From Bacteroidales bacterium (GTDB lineage: Bacteria > Bacteroidota > Bacteroidia > Bacteroidales > Paludibacteraceae): DNA of 43,679 nt. The DNA is taken from the NCBI GenBank assembly GCA_004557405.1, contig SFDZ01000025.1:1-43679 (forward strand), given 5' to 3'. Under the pieces are notes generated by a model, which was given only the letters and a program-made list of their open reading frames with translations, made no database searches and had not been told where the DNA came from. Shown here piece by piece: positions 1 through 8,222 of this stretch (position 1 is the first letter of the stretch; each line of letters begins with the position of its first letter). Both the position numbers and the translations under genes were made by a program.

Positions 1-465
1 GCGCAAGATTGTTACTATTACGGTTACAAACTGCACGCGCTATGTGGCTTACACGGAGTGATCCATTCATGTGATTTGTCAAAGGCAAGTGTGCATGACA
101 TATATTACTTGCAAGACATCAAATATGAGTACCACCGATGCACCTTCCTCGGCGACAAAGGATACTTGAGTGCGTCCGTACAATTGGACTTGTTCGAGAC
201 ATCCGAGATCCGATTGGAAGTGCCTTACCGTTTGAATCAAAAGGATTGGAAACCAACTTTTGCTCCCTTTGCCAAGGCAAGGAAACGTATGGAAACGCTT
301 TTCTCACAGATGGTTGACCAATTTATGCTTTGTCGCAATTATGCGAAACAACAAGTAGGATTATTTGCTCGTATTATCAGCAAAATCAGCGCATTAACTA
401 TCCTACAATATATAAACTTTATTAACAACAAACCGCTTGGGCAAATTAAACATGCGCTACTTTAA
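1..465 (+). CDS. IS982-family transposase, C-terminal part (5' truncated by window edge)
   Basis: The frame is open from base 1 (first residues AQDCYYYGYKLHA) to TAA at 463-465, giving 154 visible codons. IS982 transposases are DDE enzymes. The motifs seen here are typical of the family: the CTFLGDKGYL block, the IRLEVPYRLNQKDWKP stretch, and KARKRMETLFSQ, which carries the likely third catalytic acid. The C-terminal end (ISALTILQYINFINNKPLGQ) also fits. No start codon is assigned because the gene begins upstream of the window. No frameshift is visible in this part, so the element could be intact. It interrupts the toxin gene described at 457-573. Confidence 0.9.
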   Translation, partial: AQDCYYYGYKLHALCGLHGVIHSCDLSKASVHDIYYLQDIKYEYHRCTFLGDKGYLSASVQLDLFETSEIRLEVPYRLNQKDWKPTFAPFAKARKRMETLFSQMVDQFMLCRNYAKQQVGLFARIISKISALTILQYINFINNKPLGQIKHALL

Positions 466-479
466 TTCCGCCAACGGGT
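1..479 (+). mobile_element. IS982-family insertion sequence, right-hand part
   Basis: The window opens inside an insertion sequence. The transposase frame stops at 465, and the likely right end lies at about 479, where the minus strand reads ACCCGTTGGC. That boundary is inferred because the reading frame of an interrupted toxin gene on the minus strand is coherent up to 480 and is lost after it. The left end and target-site duplication lie outside the window, so the terminal inverted repeat cannot be confirmed. Confidence 0.75.
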
Positions 480-573
480 CTATAACTATATATAGTTTTG
501 TAATATCTAATCCACGTTTAATACTAACAGCAATACTTTTTTCAAATCTATTAGAAAACAACACCCTATACAT
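457..573 (-). pseudogene. YafQ/RelE-type toxin, N-terminal fragment cut by the IS982 element
   Basis: The ATG at 571-573 overlaps the end of the antitoxin gene. The frame reads MYRVLFSNRFEKSIAVSIKR and continues GLDITKLYIVI to about position 480. It then enters the insertion sequence, adds about seven foreign residues and stops at 457-459. The opening resembles YafQ-like mRNA interferases of Bacteroidales (M-Y-x-hydrophobic, N-R-F-x-K, K-R-G-L-D-I-x-x-L). Such toxins are about 90 residues long, so roughly two thirds, including the catalytic region, is missing. The overlap with the antitoxin stop is the usual arrangement for translational coupling. The family call is by eye on 31 native residues. 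Confidence 0.72.
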
Positions 574-778
574 TGGCACCTAAATTTTGAAAATACGCTG
601 TTACATCTTGAATTTCGCGCACACGACCTTCCTTGATGTCTTCTAAAGCCATGTCCAAACCACATTTTTTTGTTTTTGCGGGCTTCTCGATTTTGAAAAC
701 GCCGGATTTCTTGATTGCGTCAATCAAACTTGCAGCAAACGAGTTGTGTGCATCGTACTCCAAAGTGATAGTTGCCAT
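566..778 (-). CDS. Antitoxin of a YafQ/RelE-type toxin-antitoxin pair
   Basis: This 70-residue protein begins MATITLEYDAHNSFAASLID and carries a C-terminal stretch, ALEDIKEGRVREIQDV, of the kind seen in short RelB-like antitoxins of Bacteroidota (A-L-E-D-I/V-x-x-G-R-V). Antitoxins of this kind bind the toxin through the C-terminal part and normally autoregulate the operon. The downstream toxin frame overlaps it by a few bases and is cut by the IS982 element, so the antitoxin is now an orphan. A promoter -7 box lies about 37 bp upstream of the start. The role is assigned from size, motif and the toxin remnant; no exact family name is claimed. Confidence 0.7.
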   Translation of the reverse strand: MATITLEYDAHNSFAASLIDAIKKSGVFKIEKPAKTKKCGLDMALEDIKEGRVREIQDVTAYFQNLGANV

Positions 779-814
779 AATGTTGTTCTCCTATAGTTTG
801 TTTTTTCTCATCGG

Positions 815-822
815 CAAAGATA
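815..822 (-). promoter_or_regulatory. Promoter -7 box of the antitoxin-toxin pair
   Basis: The minus strand reads TATCTTTG, matching the Bacteroidota -7 consensus TAnnTTTG. It lies 36 bp upstream of the antitoxin start at 778. A clear -33 TTTG at the right spacing is not visible. Confidence 0.6.
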
Positions 823-871
823 CAAAATTTGTGCCAATTTATAAAATATCATTGTCGAAATGCTTCACTGT

Positions 872-1759
872 TTAGGTTGTTGGTAACCGAAAATCGTGCG
901 GGACAGGTTGCTCGAAATGCAGCGGCTGATGTGTTACCGGATGTACAAAATCGAGCGTGCGGGCATGCAACGCCAGCCTATCGATAATTGGCGAGGCGCC
1001 GGAGCCATACTTGCGGTCGCCCACTACCGGATGACCAATGGCAGCCATCTGTACACGAATTTGATTGGTTCGGCCGGTTTCGAGATGCAGTTCGAGCAAC
1101 GAATAACGCCCGTTGCCGGCTATTTTAGTGTAGTGTGTAATCGATTTTTTGCCGCCATTGTCGCGAAACGACGAATACACGCGCGTGGTTTTCGGATTTT
1201 CGGTCAACCACGACACAATGGTGTCCGCTCTTGGTTGCACATCGCCCTCGACAAGTGCCACATACGCTCGATTGGTTACCACAGTTCTCCAATTATCGCG
1301 CATAAACTGCTGTAAATCACGTTGTTTCGAAAATAAGAGCAATCCGGAGGTTTCGCGGTCGAGCCTGTGAACGACAAAAATGCCGTTGCGTGCATTTTTT
1401 TGTCGGACATAGTTTTTGAGAATCGAAAAGGCTGTTGTTTCGCGCGATTCGGGGGTTGTGGCCACGGTGAGCAATCCCTCTTTTTTGGCCACCACCAGCA
1501 GATAGTCGTCTTCGTAAACGAGTTTCAGCAACGGATGCAGTCTGTTGGTTGTGGCAGGTCGCTGTTTGGCTACTGTTACCACATCGTCGGGTTGCAGTGC
1601 GTAGTCAAATTTTGTTTCGATGTGTTTGTTGACCGACACCTGACGATGTGCGAGCAACGCTTTGACGGCAGTTCGGCTCATGCCTCCCATTTTGGCCAGC
1701 AAAAATTCCATCAAAGGCATTGCTGCCGTTACGCGCAGTTGTGTTTGTCCACTTTTCAT
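872..1759 (-). CDS. RluA-family RNA pseudouridine synthase
   Basis: The 295-residue product would convert specific uridines of rRNA or tRNA to pseudouridine. An S4-like RNA-binding region occupies about residues 10-65 (SRTAVKALLAHRQVSVNK). The catalytic motif HRLDRETSG lies at about 131-139, with Asp134 the expected catalytic residue. The block LETGRTNQIRVQMA near 226 and the following GHPVVGDRKYG are typical of the RluA/RluD group. The ATG at 1757-1759 lies 6 bp after the stop of the solute-binding protein gene, so the two are probably cotranscribed from the porin promoter. Family membership is secure. The exact target site (RluD-like large-subunit rRNA or another RNA) cannot be read from sequence. 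Confidence 0.93.
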   Translation of the reverse strand: MKSGQTQLRVTAAMPLMEFLLAKMGGMSRTAVKALLAHRQVSVNKHIETKFDYALQPDDVVTVAKQRPATTNRLHPLLKLVYEDDYLLVVAKKEGLLTVATTPESRETTAFSILKNYVRQKNARNGIFVVHRLDRETSGLLLFSKQRDLQQFMRDNWRTVVTNRAYVALVEGDVQPRADTIVSWLTENPKTTRVYSSFRDNGGKKSITHYTKIAGNGRYSLLELHLETGRTNQIRVQMAAIGHPVVGDRKYGSGASPIIDRLALHARTLDFVHPVTHQPLHFEQPVPHDFRLPTT

Positions 1760-1765
1760 ACGTCG

Positions 1766-2566
1766 TTAGCGGTAATATTTGCGATATAAGCGTCCGAAAT
1801 CATCGGTGTGTTTGTAGTCGGACAGCCAGGCATCGAATGTTTGCTGCAGCCGTCGATCCGATTTTTTGGGGAACGCCCATGCGCATGGTTGTGCGAATCC
1901 CAATTTTGTGTCGATGTCGAGTTGCGGATAAAACCGTTTGACGGCTCGTGCGGTAAACACATCGGCGGCAGTCATCTCGATGTCGCCGCGCGCCACCATG
2001 GCTAATACATGTTCGACGTCGATGTCGGGCAGATGATTGATGTCGAAATTGATGCCTGTTTCGTCTTTGATGTTGCGCAATACCAATTCGTCGGGCGAGT
2101 GTTCCGGCATTGTCAGTGTATGCCCTTCCAAATCGGCGACATGTCGCACGGGCGTGCCTTCGGTGGGCGCAAGTTGCACCAATACCAAATGATTTTTGAT
2201 CAATGGTTGCGAAAATTGTACAGCCGATTTCAGTTCCAATGTGGTTGGCAGCAATTTCATGATGATGTCGTAATCGCCGCGGTTCAGCCCTTCGATGTTT
2301 TTTTCGAGGTCGGGTTCGACCACTATATTCAGCGCGAAATTCAGCGAATCGGCAAATCGTTTCAGCAGTTCGTATTCGAACCCCGATACGCTGTCGCCGG
2401 CGACAACATAACCGAGCGCACTGTATTCGGTTGCTACGTTCAGCACTTTGGAACGCTTGATGTCGTCCCATGTGCGAGGTTGCACGCTGAAATAGGCAAA
2501 CAGGACGATGACCGTCAAAACGGCGCCCATAATCAATGGAATTTTAACGCGTTTTCTGAGGCTCAT
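1766..2566 (-). CDS. Membrane-anchored family 3 extracellular solute-binding protein
   Basis: The 266-residue protein has a basic N-terminus (MSLRKRVK) and one hydrophobic segment at about 9-28, without an obvious lipobox or cleavage site, so it is probably held in the inner membrane facing the periplasm. The rest matches the SBP_bac_3 fold: VLNVATEYSALGYV at the start, GFEYELLKRFADSL, a GDYDIIMKLLPTT segment and a late DVFTARAVKRFYP. In MltF the same domain is fused to a lytic transglycosylase; that domain is absent here. No ABC permease or ATPase gene is adjacent, so a sensory or regulatory role is as possible as transport. The start lies 24 bp after the porin stop. Confidence 0.78.
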   Translation of the reverse strand: MSLRKRVKIPLIMGAVLTVIVLFAYFSVQPRTWDDIKRSKVLNVATEYSALGYVVAGDSVSGFEYELLKRFADSLNFALNIVVEPDLEKNIEGLNRGDYDIIMKLLPTTLELKSAVQFSQPLIKNHLVLVQLAPTEGTPVRHVADLEGHTLTMPEHSPDELVLRNIKDETGINFDINHLPDIDVEHVLAMVARGDIEMTAADVFTARAVKRFYPQLDIDTKLGFAQPCAWAFPKKSDRRLQQTFDAWLSDYKHTDDFGRLYRKYYR

Positions 2567-2590
2567 ATTGTTCTGATTTTTAGTGAGTTA

Positions 2591-4561
2591 TCAATCGTAA
2601 AATGTCCACGATAAGCCAAATTGGAAAGTTGCCGGATTCAGCGGATAGTACGGCATCGAAAAGTAGTTGCGTCCGCCAAACAGCGTGGCGTTCCAATTGG
2701 CATACTGCACATACAGCCGCAACCGTTTGATGAAGAAATTGAGGTAAACGTTCATTTCGGGATAATTGCCGATTTTATGTTCGTTTTGCACATAGAACAC
2801 GCCCGTTGCCGGCATGTAATTGTTGCCATAGTACGCTGTGTGATAACGCACGCTCACGCCAAGTTGCATGGTCAGCACTTTTTTGAAAAAACTGTCGAGG
2901 TAGTACAAATTGGAATAAAATGCAAAATCGGGCAACGGCAGCACCTCTCGATTGCTGGTGAATTGATAGACCAATTGGTTGTCGAGATGGATGCGCCACG
3001 CACGCAAATTGGCCGTAACATCAGCGGCTATCACCTGCACATTGCCGTCGAATTGAGCCGGCTGTGCATTGTGGTCAAAATAGATGAAATTGGTAACGTT
3101 CTCGAACTGCACGCCCACCGAAATGTGGCGCGTGGGAAACGCTATGCGCCCTTTGACATTGAAACGCAATTCGTTGTCGAAATCATTCTCCCACCGAAAA
3201 TGATTCGACAGATAGTGTTGCAACAGATAGTCGCACGATTCGTTGTAGAATCCGCCGCGCGCCTCGATGGTCATGGTGTCTTTGGCCGTTATCGGGAATA
3301 CGCTGCGCATGCCGCCATACACCGAGAAATTGCCAATTTTTGGTCCAACGACATAGACATCGCCATTGACATCGAAGGTTAGTTTTTCGCCTTCGCGTTT
3401 GAAAATTTGTGCGCCCACTTTCAGGTTGTGTTCGGTGTGTTTGTCGGTCAGCGGAATGGAATCCTCAAATTGTCGGTAACGCCGCAAATCGTATTCGACA
3501 AAGCCGGTCAGCCCGAAGCGCATCAACCGGTTGAATTTCTCTTCCATGGTTACGCCAAGCGTGTTTTTGAGCGACCAATAGCGTGTCGAATCGAGTGTGT
3601 GCGAACCCTGATAAAAATTGTCGGCGTAGAAACCGTTTGTCAGCGAGTCGCGCTCGACATAGCGTCGCCGCGTGTCTTCAAATTTGATAGTGTGAACAAT
3701 CGACGTTACGGGAATGTAATCGTATGCCACCGAATCCTCGTTGACACGCCGTTCTTTTTCGTATCCGAAACAGAATTTGTGGTTGTAATAATAGAGGTAA
3801 TTCGAATACCCGACAATGGCATTCAGGCGTGTGGGAATGTCGGCCACGGCCACATCGACACCGCCGGCTACGGCTGTCGGGTCGAGTATGTAGTTGCGGT
3901 CGGTGATGCCACCGCTCTCGTGATTACGAAAATTGTTGAACATCACCACGCCTTGTGCCGAATAACGCCGGCCGTTGTAACTGCCCCACAAGCCGCCGTT
4001 CAGCATGCGTGTGGCTTGGTTGGCATATTGTCCGCGACCGTAAATCAGATTGACCAATCCGCCAAAATTGGTGCGGCTGTTGGCGTTCATCGTGAACAGA
4101 GCCTTGAAATGATCTTGCTCGTAGAACGTAGGCAACGCCGAACGGTACTCCAATTCGGCAAACGGTGTCGTGGTGTTGAAAAACGTAACATCTTCGATAC
4201 CAACCAGATAGGCGTCGTATGGTTGCGAATGGAATGTGGGCGTTTTGGTTGTTCGGTCGAAATAGATGCGCGACTGTAGTGGTGAGCCCAAATTGCCGTT
4301 CCACGCATTGGCAATGCTGTACGCATTCACCGGATTGGCATCGGGATAACTGACCACTGCCGTGTCGATGCCGCATGTATCGGCCACTCCAAGCCCCTCC
4401 TCGATGTGCCACGCCCGAATATGAGTCGGTATTTGGACTTTGCCGGCCTTGTTCGATTGCGCCAACAAAGGCATGGCAATCATCAATAGCAATATGACAT
4501 TTTTGCAGCGATTCACAAACTGCAAAGTTACAATTTTTTTTACAAACCACCAAATTTGCAT
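2591..4561 (-). CDS. Putative outer-membrane porin (Porin_10-like, PF14121 type)
   Basis: The 656-residue frame has a hydrophobic signal sequence (VILLLMIAMPLLAQ, cleavage near AQ-SN). It is followed by a mature part rich in aromatic beta-strand patterns and ends FQFGLSWTFYD, a terminal Phe/Tyr strand typical of beta-barrels. The block NPVNAYSIANAWNGNLGSPL, the AYLVGIEDVTFFNTTTPFAE stretch and the YGRGQYANQ region are characteristic of the Bacteroidota putative porin family. The longest frame starts with ATG at 4559-4561, but the best promoter (4523-4554) lies inside that start. Translation may therefore begin at the GTG at 4514-4516, giving (V/M)NRCKNVILLLMIAMPLLAQ, a normal signal peptide. 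It heads a minus-strand group with the solute-binding protein and the pseudouridine synthase. Confidence 0.82.
   Translation of the reverse strand: MQIWWFVKKIVTLQFVNRCKNVILLLMIAMPLLAQSNKAGKVQIPTHIRAWHIEEGLGVADTCGIDTAVVSYPDANPVNAYSIANAWNGNLGSPLQSRIYFDRTTKTPTFHSQPYDAYLVGIEDVTFFNTTTPFAELEYRSALPTFYEQDHFKALFTMNANSRTNFGGLVNLIYGRGQYANQATRMLNGGLWGSYNGRRYSAQGVVMFNNFRNHESGGITDRNYILDPTAVAGGVDVAVADIPTRLNAIVGYSNYLYYYNHKFCFGYEKERRVNEDSVAYDYIPVTSIVHTIKFEDTRRRYVERDSLTNGFYADNFYQGSHTLDSTRYWSLKNTLGVTMEEKFNRLMRFGLTGFVEYDLRRYRQFEDSIPLTDKHTEHNLKVGAQIFKREGEKLTFDVNGDVYVVGPKIGNFSVYGGMRSVFPITAKDTMTIEARGGFYNESCDYLLQHYLSNHFRWENDFDNELRFNVKGRIAFPTRHISVGVQFENVTNFIYFDHNAQPAQFDGNVQVIAADVTANLRAWRIHLDNQLVYQFTSNREVLPLPDFAFYSNLYYLDSFFKKVLTMQLGVSVRYHTAYYGNNYMPATGVFYVQNEHKIGNYPEMNVYLNFFIKRLRLYVQYANWNATLFGGRNYFSMPYYPLNPATFQFGLSWTFYD
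4523..4554 (-). promoter_or_regulatory. Promoter of the porin operon
   Basis: The minus strand reads TTTG (4551-4554), a 20-bp spacer, then TAACTTTG (4523-4530), a close match to the Bacteroidota sigma consensus. Transcription would begin near 4516-4519, downstream of the longest possible porin start. Its -33 box abuts the one of the divergent ribBA promoter. Confidence 0.75.
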
Positions 4562-4586
4562 AAATCACAGAAAAAGCGTACCTTTG
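4555..4586 (+). promoter_or_regulatory. Promoter of ribBA
   Basis: The plus strand reads TTTG (4555-4558), a 20-bp spacer, then TACCTTTG (4579-4586). The ATG follows 27 bp after the -7 box. No FMN riboswitch can fit in the roughly 25-base leader. Confidence 0.8.
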
Positions 4587-4613
4587 CAAATTGATTTTAC
4601 ACAATAAAAAATT

Positions 4614-5825
4614 ATGATTACCACAAATACTGCTTATATCGAATCGGCCATCGACGATTTTCGTGAAGGCAAATTTTTGATTGTCGTCGATGACGAAGAC
4701 CGCGAGAACGAAGGCGATTTTATAGTTGCGGCCGAAAAAATCACGCCCGAGAAGGTCAATTTTATGCTCAAACATGCGCGCGGTGTCCTGTGTGCGCCTA
4801 TCACTATCGAACGCTGCAAGGAACTCGACCTGCCACATCAGGTGGCCGACAACACATCGGTGCTCGGCACACCGTTTACGGTAACTATCGACAAATTGGA
4901 AGGTTGCACCACGGGCGTGTCGGCTGCCGACCGCGCTGCCACCATACGCGCTTTGGCCGATCCCGCATCCACACCGCAAACTTTTGGCCGACCGGGACAC
5001 ATCAACCCGCTGTACGCCCAAGACAAAGGCGTGTTGCGCCGCGCAGGACACACCGAAGCCAGCATCGACTTGGCCAAACTTGCCGGCCTCTACCCCGCTG
5101 CAGCCCTGATGGAAATAATGAACGAAGACGGCACCATGGCACGCATGCCCGAACTGCGCAAAATAGCCGAACAGTTCGACATTAAAATCATATCGATACG
5201 CGACCTGATAGCCTACCGACTACAAAAAGAATCGCTCATCGAACGGGGCGACGAAGTGGATATGCCCACGCAATACGGACATTTTCATCTGATTCCGTTT
5301 CGTCAGAAATCGAACGGATTGGAACACATTGCCCTCATCAAAGGCACATGGACGGCCGACGAACCGATACTTGTCAGAGTGCATTCGTCGTGCGCCACAG
5401 GCGACATATTCGGTTCGTGCCGCTGCGAGTGCGGCGACCAACTGCACCAAGCCATGCGCATCATCGAAAAAGAAGGCAAAGGCATTGTGCTGTATATGAA
5501 TCAGGAAGGGCGCGGCATCGGGCTGATGGCCAAAATAGCAGCCTACAAACTGCAAGAGCAAGGCTACGACACCGTCGATGCCAACCTGCATCTCGGGTTC
5601 AAAGCCGATGAGCGCGACTATGGCGTTGGTGCCAGCATACTGCGCGATTTGGGCGTGGCGAAAATGCGACTGATGACCAACAACCCCGTAAAACGCATCG
5701 GATTGGAGGCCTACGGACTCGAAATAGTCGAAAATGTACCTATCGAAATAGACCCCAATCCCTACAATCTGTCCTACATGAAAACCAAAAAAGAACGTAT
5801 GGGACACACTCTGAAAAAAGTGTAA
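4614..5825 (+). CDS. ribBA: Bifunctional 3,4-dihydroxy-2-butanone-4-phosphate synthase / GTP cyclohydrolase II
   Basis: The 403-residue cytoplasmic enzyme supplies both precursors of riboflavin: the four-carbon unit from ribulose 5-phosphate and the pyrimidine from GTP. The RibB half (about 1-205) has the acidic motif DDEDRENEGDF at about 26-36 and the GHTEASIDLAKLAGL block. The RibA half (about 210-400) has the zinc-binding cysteines in SSCATGDIFGSCRCECGDQL, followed by NQEGRGIGLMAKIAAYKLQ and LMTNNPVKRIGL. Both halves keep their recognisable active-site motifs and the length matches the family. The gene stands alone with its own promoter, divergent from the porin. Confidence 0.97.
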   Translation: MITTNTAYIESAIDDFREGKFLIVVDDEDRENEGDFIVAAEKITPEKVNFMLKHARGVLCAPITIERCKELDLPHQVADNTSVLGTPFTVTIDKLEGCTTGVSAADRAATIRALADPASTPQTFGRPGHINPLYAQDKGVLRRAGHTEASIDLAKLAGLYPAAALMEIMNEDGTMARMPELRKIAEQFDIKIISIRDLIAYRLQKESLIERGDEVDMPTQYGHFHLIPFRQKSNGLEHIALIKGTWTADEPILVRVHSSCATGDIFGSCRCECGDQLHQAMRIIEKEGKGIVLYMNQEGRGIGLMAKIAAYKLQEQGYDTVDANLHLGFKADERDYGVGASILRDLGVAKMRLMTNNPVKRIGLEAYGLEIVENVPIEIDPNPYNLSYMKTKKERMGHTLKKV

Positions 5826-5878
5826 GTATTTGGCAATCAGGTAGTGTGATTGTTCATAACTTTTTCGGACAAAAACGG

Positions 5879-5908
5879 TTGTCGGCATTGTATTTGTAAA
5901 TAACTTTG
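5879..5908 (+). promoter_or_regulatory. Promoter of trxA
   Basis: TTG (5879-5881), 19-bp spacer, TAACTTTG (5901-5908). The trxA ATG lies 41 bp downstream, so the leader is about 35 bases. Confidence 0.75.
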
Positions 5909-5949
5909 CAGGACGAAACACGCACATCAACATTAAAACATATATTACT

Positions 5950-6267
5950 ATGGCTCAACACATTAACGATTCCAATTTCGACGAAGTGCTTGCTCAAAAC
6001 GCTTTGGTGGTTGTCGATTTCAGTGCTACTTGGTGCGGTCCGTGCCGTATGCTGGCGCCGATTGTCGATGAGTTGGCTGACGAATATGCCGGACGCATTT
6101 TTGTGGCCAAAGCCGATGTCGAAGAAGCCGTTGAAAGCGCCGAACGTTTTGGCATTCGTAGCGTTCCGACGATTCTGTTTTTCAAAAATGGCGAAAAAGT
6201 CGATCAGACCATCGGAGCAATGCCACGCGCCAAATTGGTGGAACGATTCGAAGCATTGTTGGCATAA
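5950..6267 (+). CDS. trxA: Thioredoxin
   Basis: The 105-residue cytoplasmic protein reduces protein disulfides. The redox motif WCGPC is at 28-32 within VVVDFSATWCGPCRMLAP, and the cis-proline loop is RSVPT (Pro73). There is no signal peptide, so this is a cytoplasmic thioredoxin rather than a periplasmic relative. It has its own promoter upstream and a strong terminator 25 bp after the stop, so it appears monocistronic. Confidence 0.96.
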   Translation: MAQHINDSNFDEVLAQNALVVVDFSATWCGPCRMLAPIVDELADEYAGRIFVAKADVEEAVESAERFGIRSVPTILFFKNGEKVDQTIGAMPRAKLVERFEALLA

Positions 6268-6291
6268 TCCTGCCACCCACTTCGACAACTT

Positions 6292-6319
6292 AAAGCGAGC
6301 GAAAATGCTCGCTTTTTTG
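6292..6319 (+). terminator. Rho-independent terminator of trxA
   Basis: A perfect 9-bp stem AAAGCGAGC / GCTCGCTTT with a 6-base loop (6292-6315) runs into a T tract. Confidence 0.88.
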
Positions 6320-6358
6320 TTGCTTGCAGCGCCTTTAAGCAAAAAAACGCCTGTGTAG

Positions 6359-6389
6359 TTGCACGATTTGCAAAAAAGTGCTATCTTTG
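6359..6389 (+). promoter_or_regulatory. Promoter of the lepA-rpe group
   Basis: TTG (6359-6361), 20-bp spacer, TATCTTTG (6382-6389), 32 bp before the lepA ATG. Confidence 0.72.
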
Positions 6390-6421
6390 CAATTTTGTAA
6401 AGATATCTATCAGCACAAAGG

Positions 6422-8209
6422 ATGAAACATATTCGCAATTTCTGCATCATAGCCCACATCGACCACGGCAAAAGCACGTTGGCCGATCGCTTGTTGGAAT
6501 TTACTAAAACCGTGTCGTCCAAAGAGTTACAAGCACAAGTGCTCGACGATATGGACCTCGAACGCGAGCGCGGCATCACCATCAAGAGCCACGCCATACA
6601 GATGAAATACACACATCGCGGCGAGGAATACACCCTAAATTTGATTGACACACCGGGACACGTCGATTTTTCGTACGAAGTGTCGCGCTCGATTGCCGCT
6701 TGCGAAGGCGCCTTGTTGGTGGTCGATGCCTCGCAAGGTGTGCAGGCGCAAACCATCTCGAATCTGTACATGGCCATCGAACACGATTTGGAAATCATTC
6801 CCGTGATGAACAAATGCGACATGGACAGCGCCATGCCCGATATGGTGGAGGACGAAATAATCGATTTGTTGGGCTGCAAACGCGAAGAGATTATTCGCGC
6901 CAGCGGCAAAACGGGATTAGGTGTCGAAGAGATTCTCGACGCCATTGTCGAGCGTGTGCCGGCTCCGACGGGCGACCCCGAAGCACCGCTGCAATGCCTT
7001 ATTTTCGACTCGGTGTTCAATAGTTTTCGGGGCATTATAGCCTATTTCAAAGTGGTGAACGGTGTGTTGCGCACCGGCGATTTTGTCAAATTTTTCAACA
7101 CCGGCCGCCAATACGATGCCGACGAGATAGGTGTGCTGAAAATGACGATGCAGCCCACCAAAGAGTTGCGCACCGGCGATGTCGGTTACATCATCAGCGG
7201 CATCAAAACCTCGAGCGAGGTGAAGGTGGGCGACACCATCACGCATGTCGAACGGCCATGCTCCGCAGCCATTGCCGGTTTCGAAGAGGTGAAACCAATG
7301 GTGTTTGCCGGCGTTTATCCCATCGAGACCGAAGATTACGAAAATCTGCGCGCGAGCCTCGAAAAACTGCAACTGAACGATGCGTCGCTCACGTTTTCGC
7401 CCGAAAGTTCGGTGGCATTGGGATTTGGTTTCCGCTGCGGATTTCTCGGGTTGCTCCACATGGAAATTATTCAGGAACGGCTCGACCGCGAATTTGACAT
7501 GAATGTCATCACCACCGTGCCGAACGTGTCGTATTTGGTGTACGACAAACATGGCAACAAAATAGAGGTTCACAACCCGGCCGGAATGCCCGATGTAGCC
7601 CACATTGATCACATCGAAGAGCCGTATATTCGTGCTTCCATCATCACCACTACCAATTACATCGGGCCGATAATGACGCTTTGTTTGAGCAAACGCGGCG
7701 AATTGGTAAAACAAGAATTCATTTCGGGAAACCGTGTCGAAATATTGTTCGATTTGCCGTTGGGCGAAATCGTCATCGACTTTTACGACAAACTGAAGTC
7801 TATATCGAAAGGTTATGCCTCGTTCGACTACCATGCCAACGGCTTCCGTCCGTCGAAATTGGTAAAACTCGACATTCTGCTGAACGGCGAGCAGGTCGAT
7901 GCGCTCTCTACCCTCACCCATCAGGACAATGCTGTCGATTTCGGCCGGCGTATGTGCGAAAAACTGAAAGATCTGCTGCCGCGCCAACAATTCGACATTG
8001 CCATTCAGGCAGCCATCGGCGCTAAAATCATAGCGCGCGAAACCGTGAAACAGGTGCGTAAAGACGTAACTGCCAAATGCTACGGCGGCGACGTGTCGCG
8101 CAAACGCAAACTGCTCGAAAAACAGAAACGCGGCAAAAAACGCATGAAACAAATAGGCAACGTGGAAGTGCCGCAAAAGGCGTTCCTTGCCGTACTTAAA
8201 TTGGACTAA
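6422..8209 (+). CDS. lepA: Elongation factor 4 (ribosome back-translocase GTPase)
   Basis: The 595-residue GTPase is full length for LepA. The G domain has AHIDHGKST (about 11-19), the switch region ERGITIKSHAI, DTPGHVDFSYE and MNKCDMD. It is followed by an EF-G-like second domain, the stretch SSVALGFGFRCGFLGLLHME, and the specific C-terminal domain ending KRGKKRMKQIGNVEVPQ. LepA lacks EF-G domain IV and acts on stalled ribosomes at the membrane or in the cytosol. The gene is followed after 13 bp by rpe, so both probably share one transcript. Confidence 0.98.
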   Translation: MKHIRNFCIIAHIDHGKSTLADRLLEFTKTVSSKELQAQVLDDMDLERERGITIKSHAIQMKYTHRGEEYTLNLIDTPGHVDFSYEVSRSIAACEGALLVVDASQGVQAQTISNLYMAIEHDLEIIPVMNKCDMDSAMPDMVEDEIIDLLGCKREEIIRASGKTGLGVEEILDAIVERVPAPTGDPEAPLQCLIFDSVFNSFRGIIAYFKVVNGVLRTGDFVKFFNTGRQYDADEIGVLKMTMQPTKELRTGDVGYIISGIKTSSEVKVGDTITHVERPCSAAIAGFEEVKPMVFAGVYPIETEDYENLRASLEKLQLNDASLTFSPESSVALGFGFRCGFLGLLHMEIIQERLDREFDMNVITTVPNVSYLVYDKHGNKIEVHNPAGMPDVAHIDHIEEPYIRASIITTTNYIGPIMTLCLSKRGELVKQEFISGNRVEILFDLPLGEIVIDFYDKLKSISKGYASFDYHANGFRPSKLVKLDILLNGEQVDALSTLTHQDNAVDFGRRMCEKLKDLLPRQQFDIAIQAAIGAKIIARETVKQVRKDVTAKCYGGDVSRKRKLLEKQKRGKKRMKQIGNVEVPQKAFLAVLKLD

Positions 8210-8222
8210 AATAACTATCGCC

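Noticed and set aside
4587..4613. FMN riboswitch before ribBA
   Set aside because: The leader between promoter and start codon is only about 25 bases, too short for the aptamer.
3407..5051. Long frames opposite or shifted within the porin and ribBA
   Set aside because: They cross the divergent promoter region or lie in another frame of conserved coding sequence.
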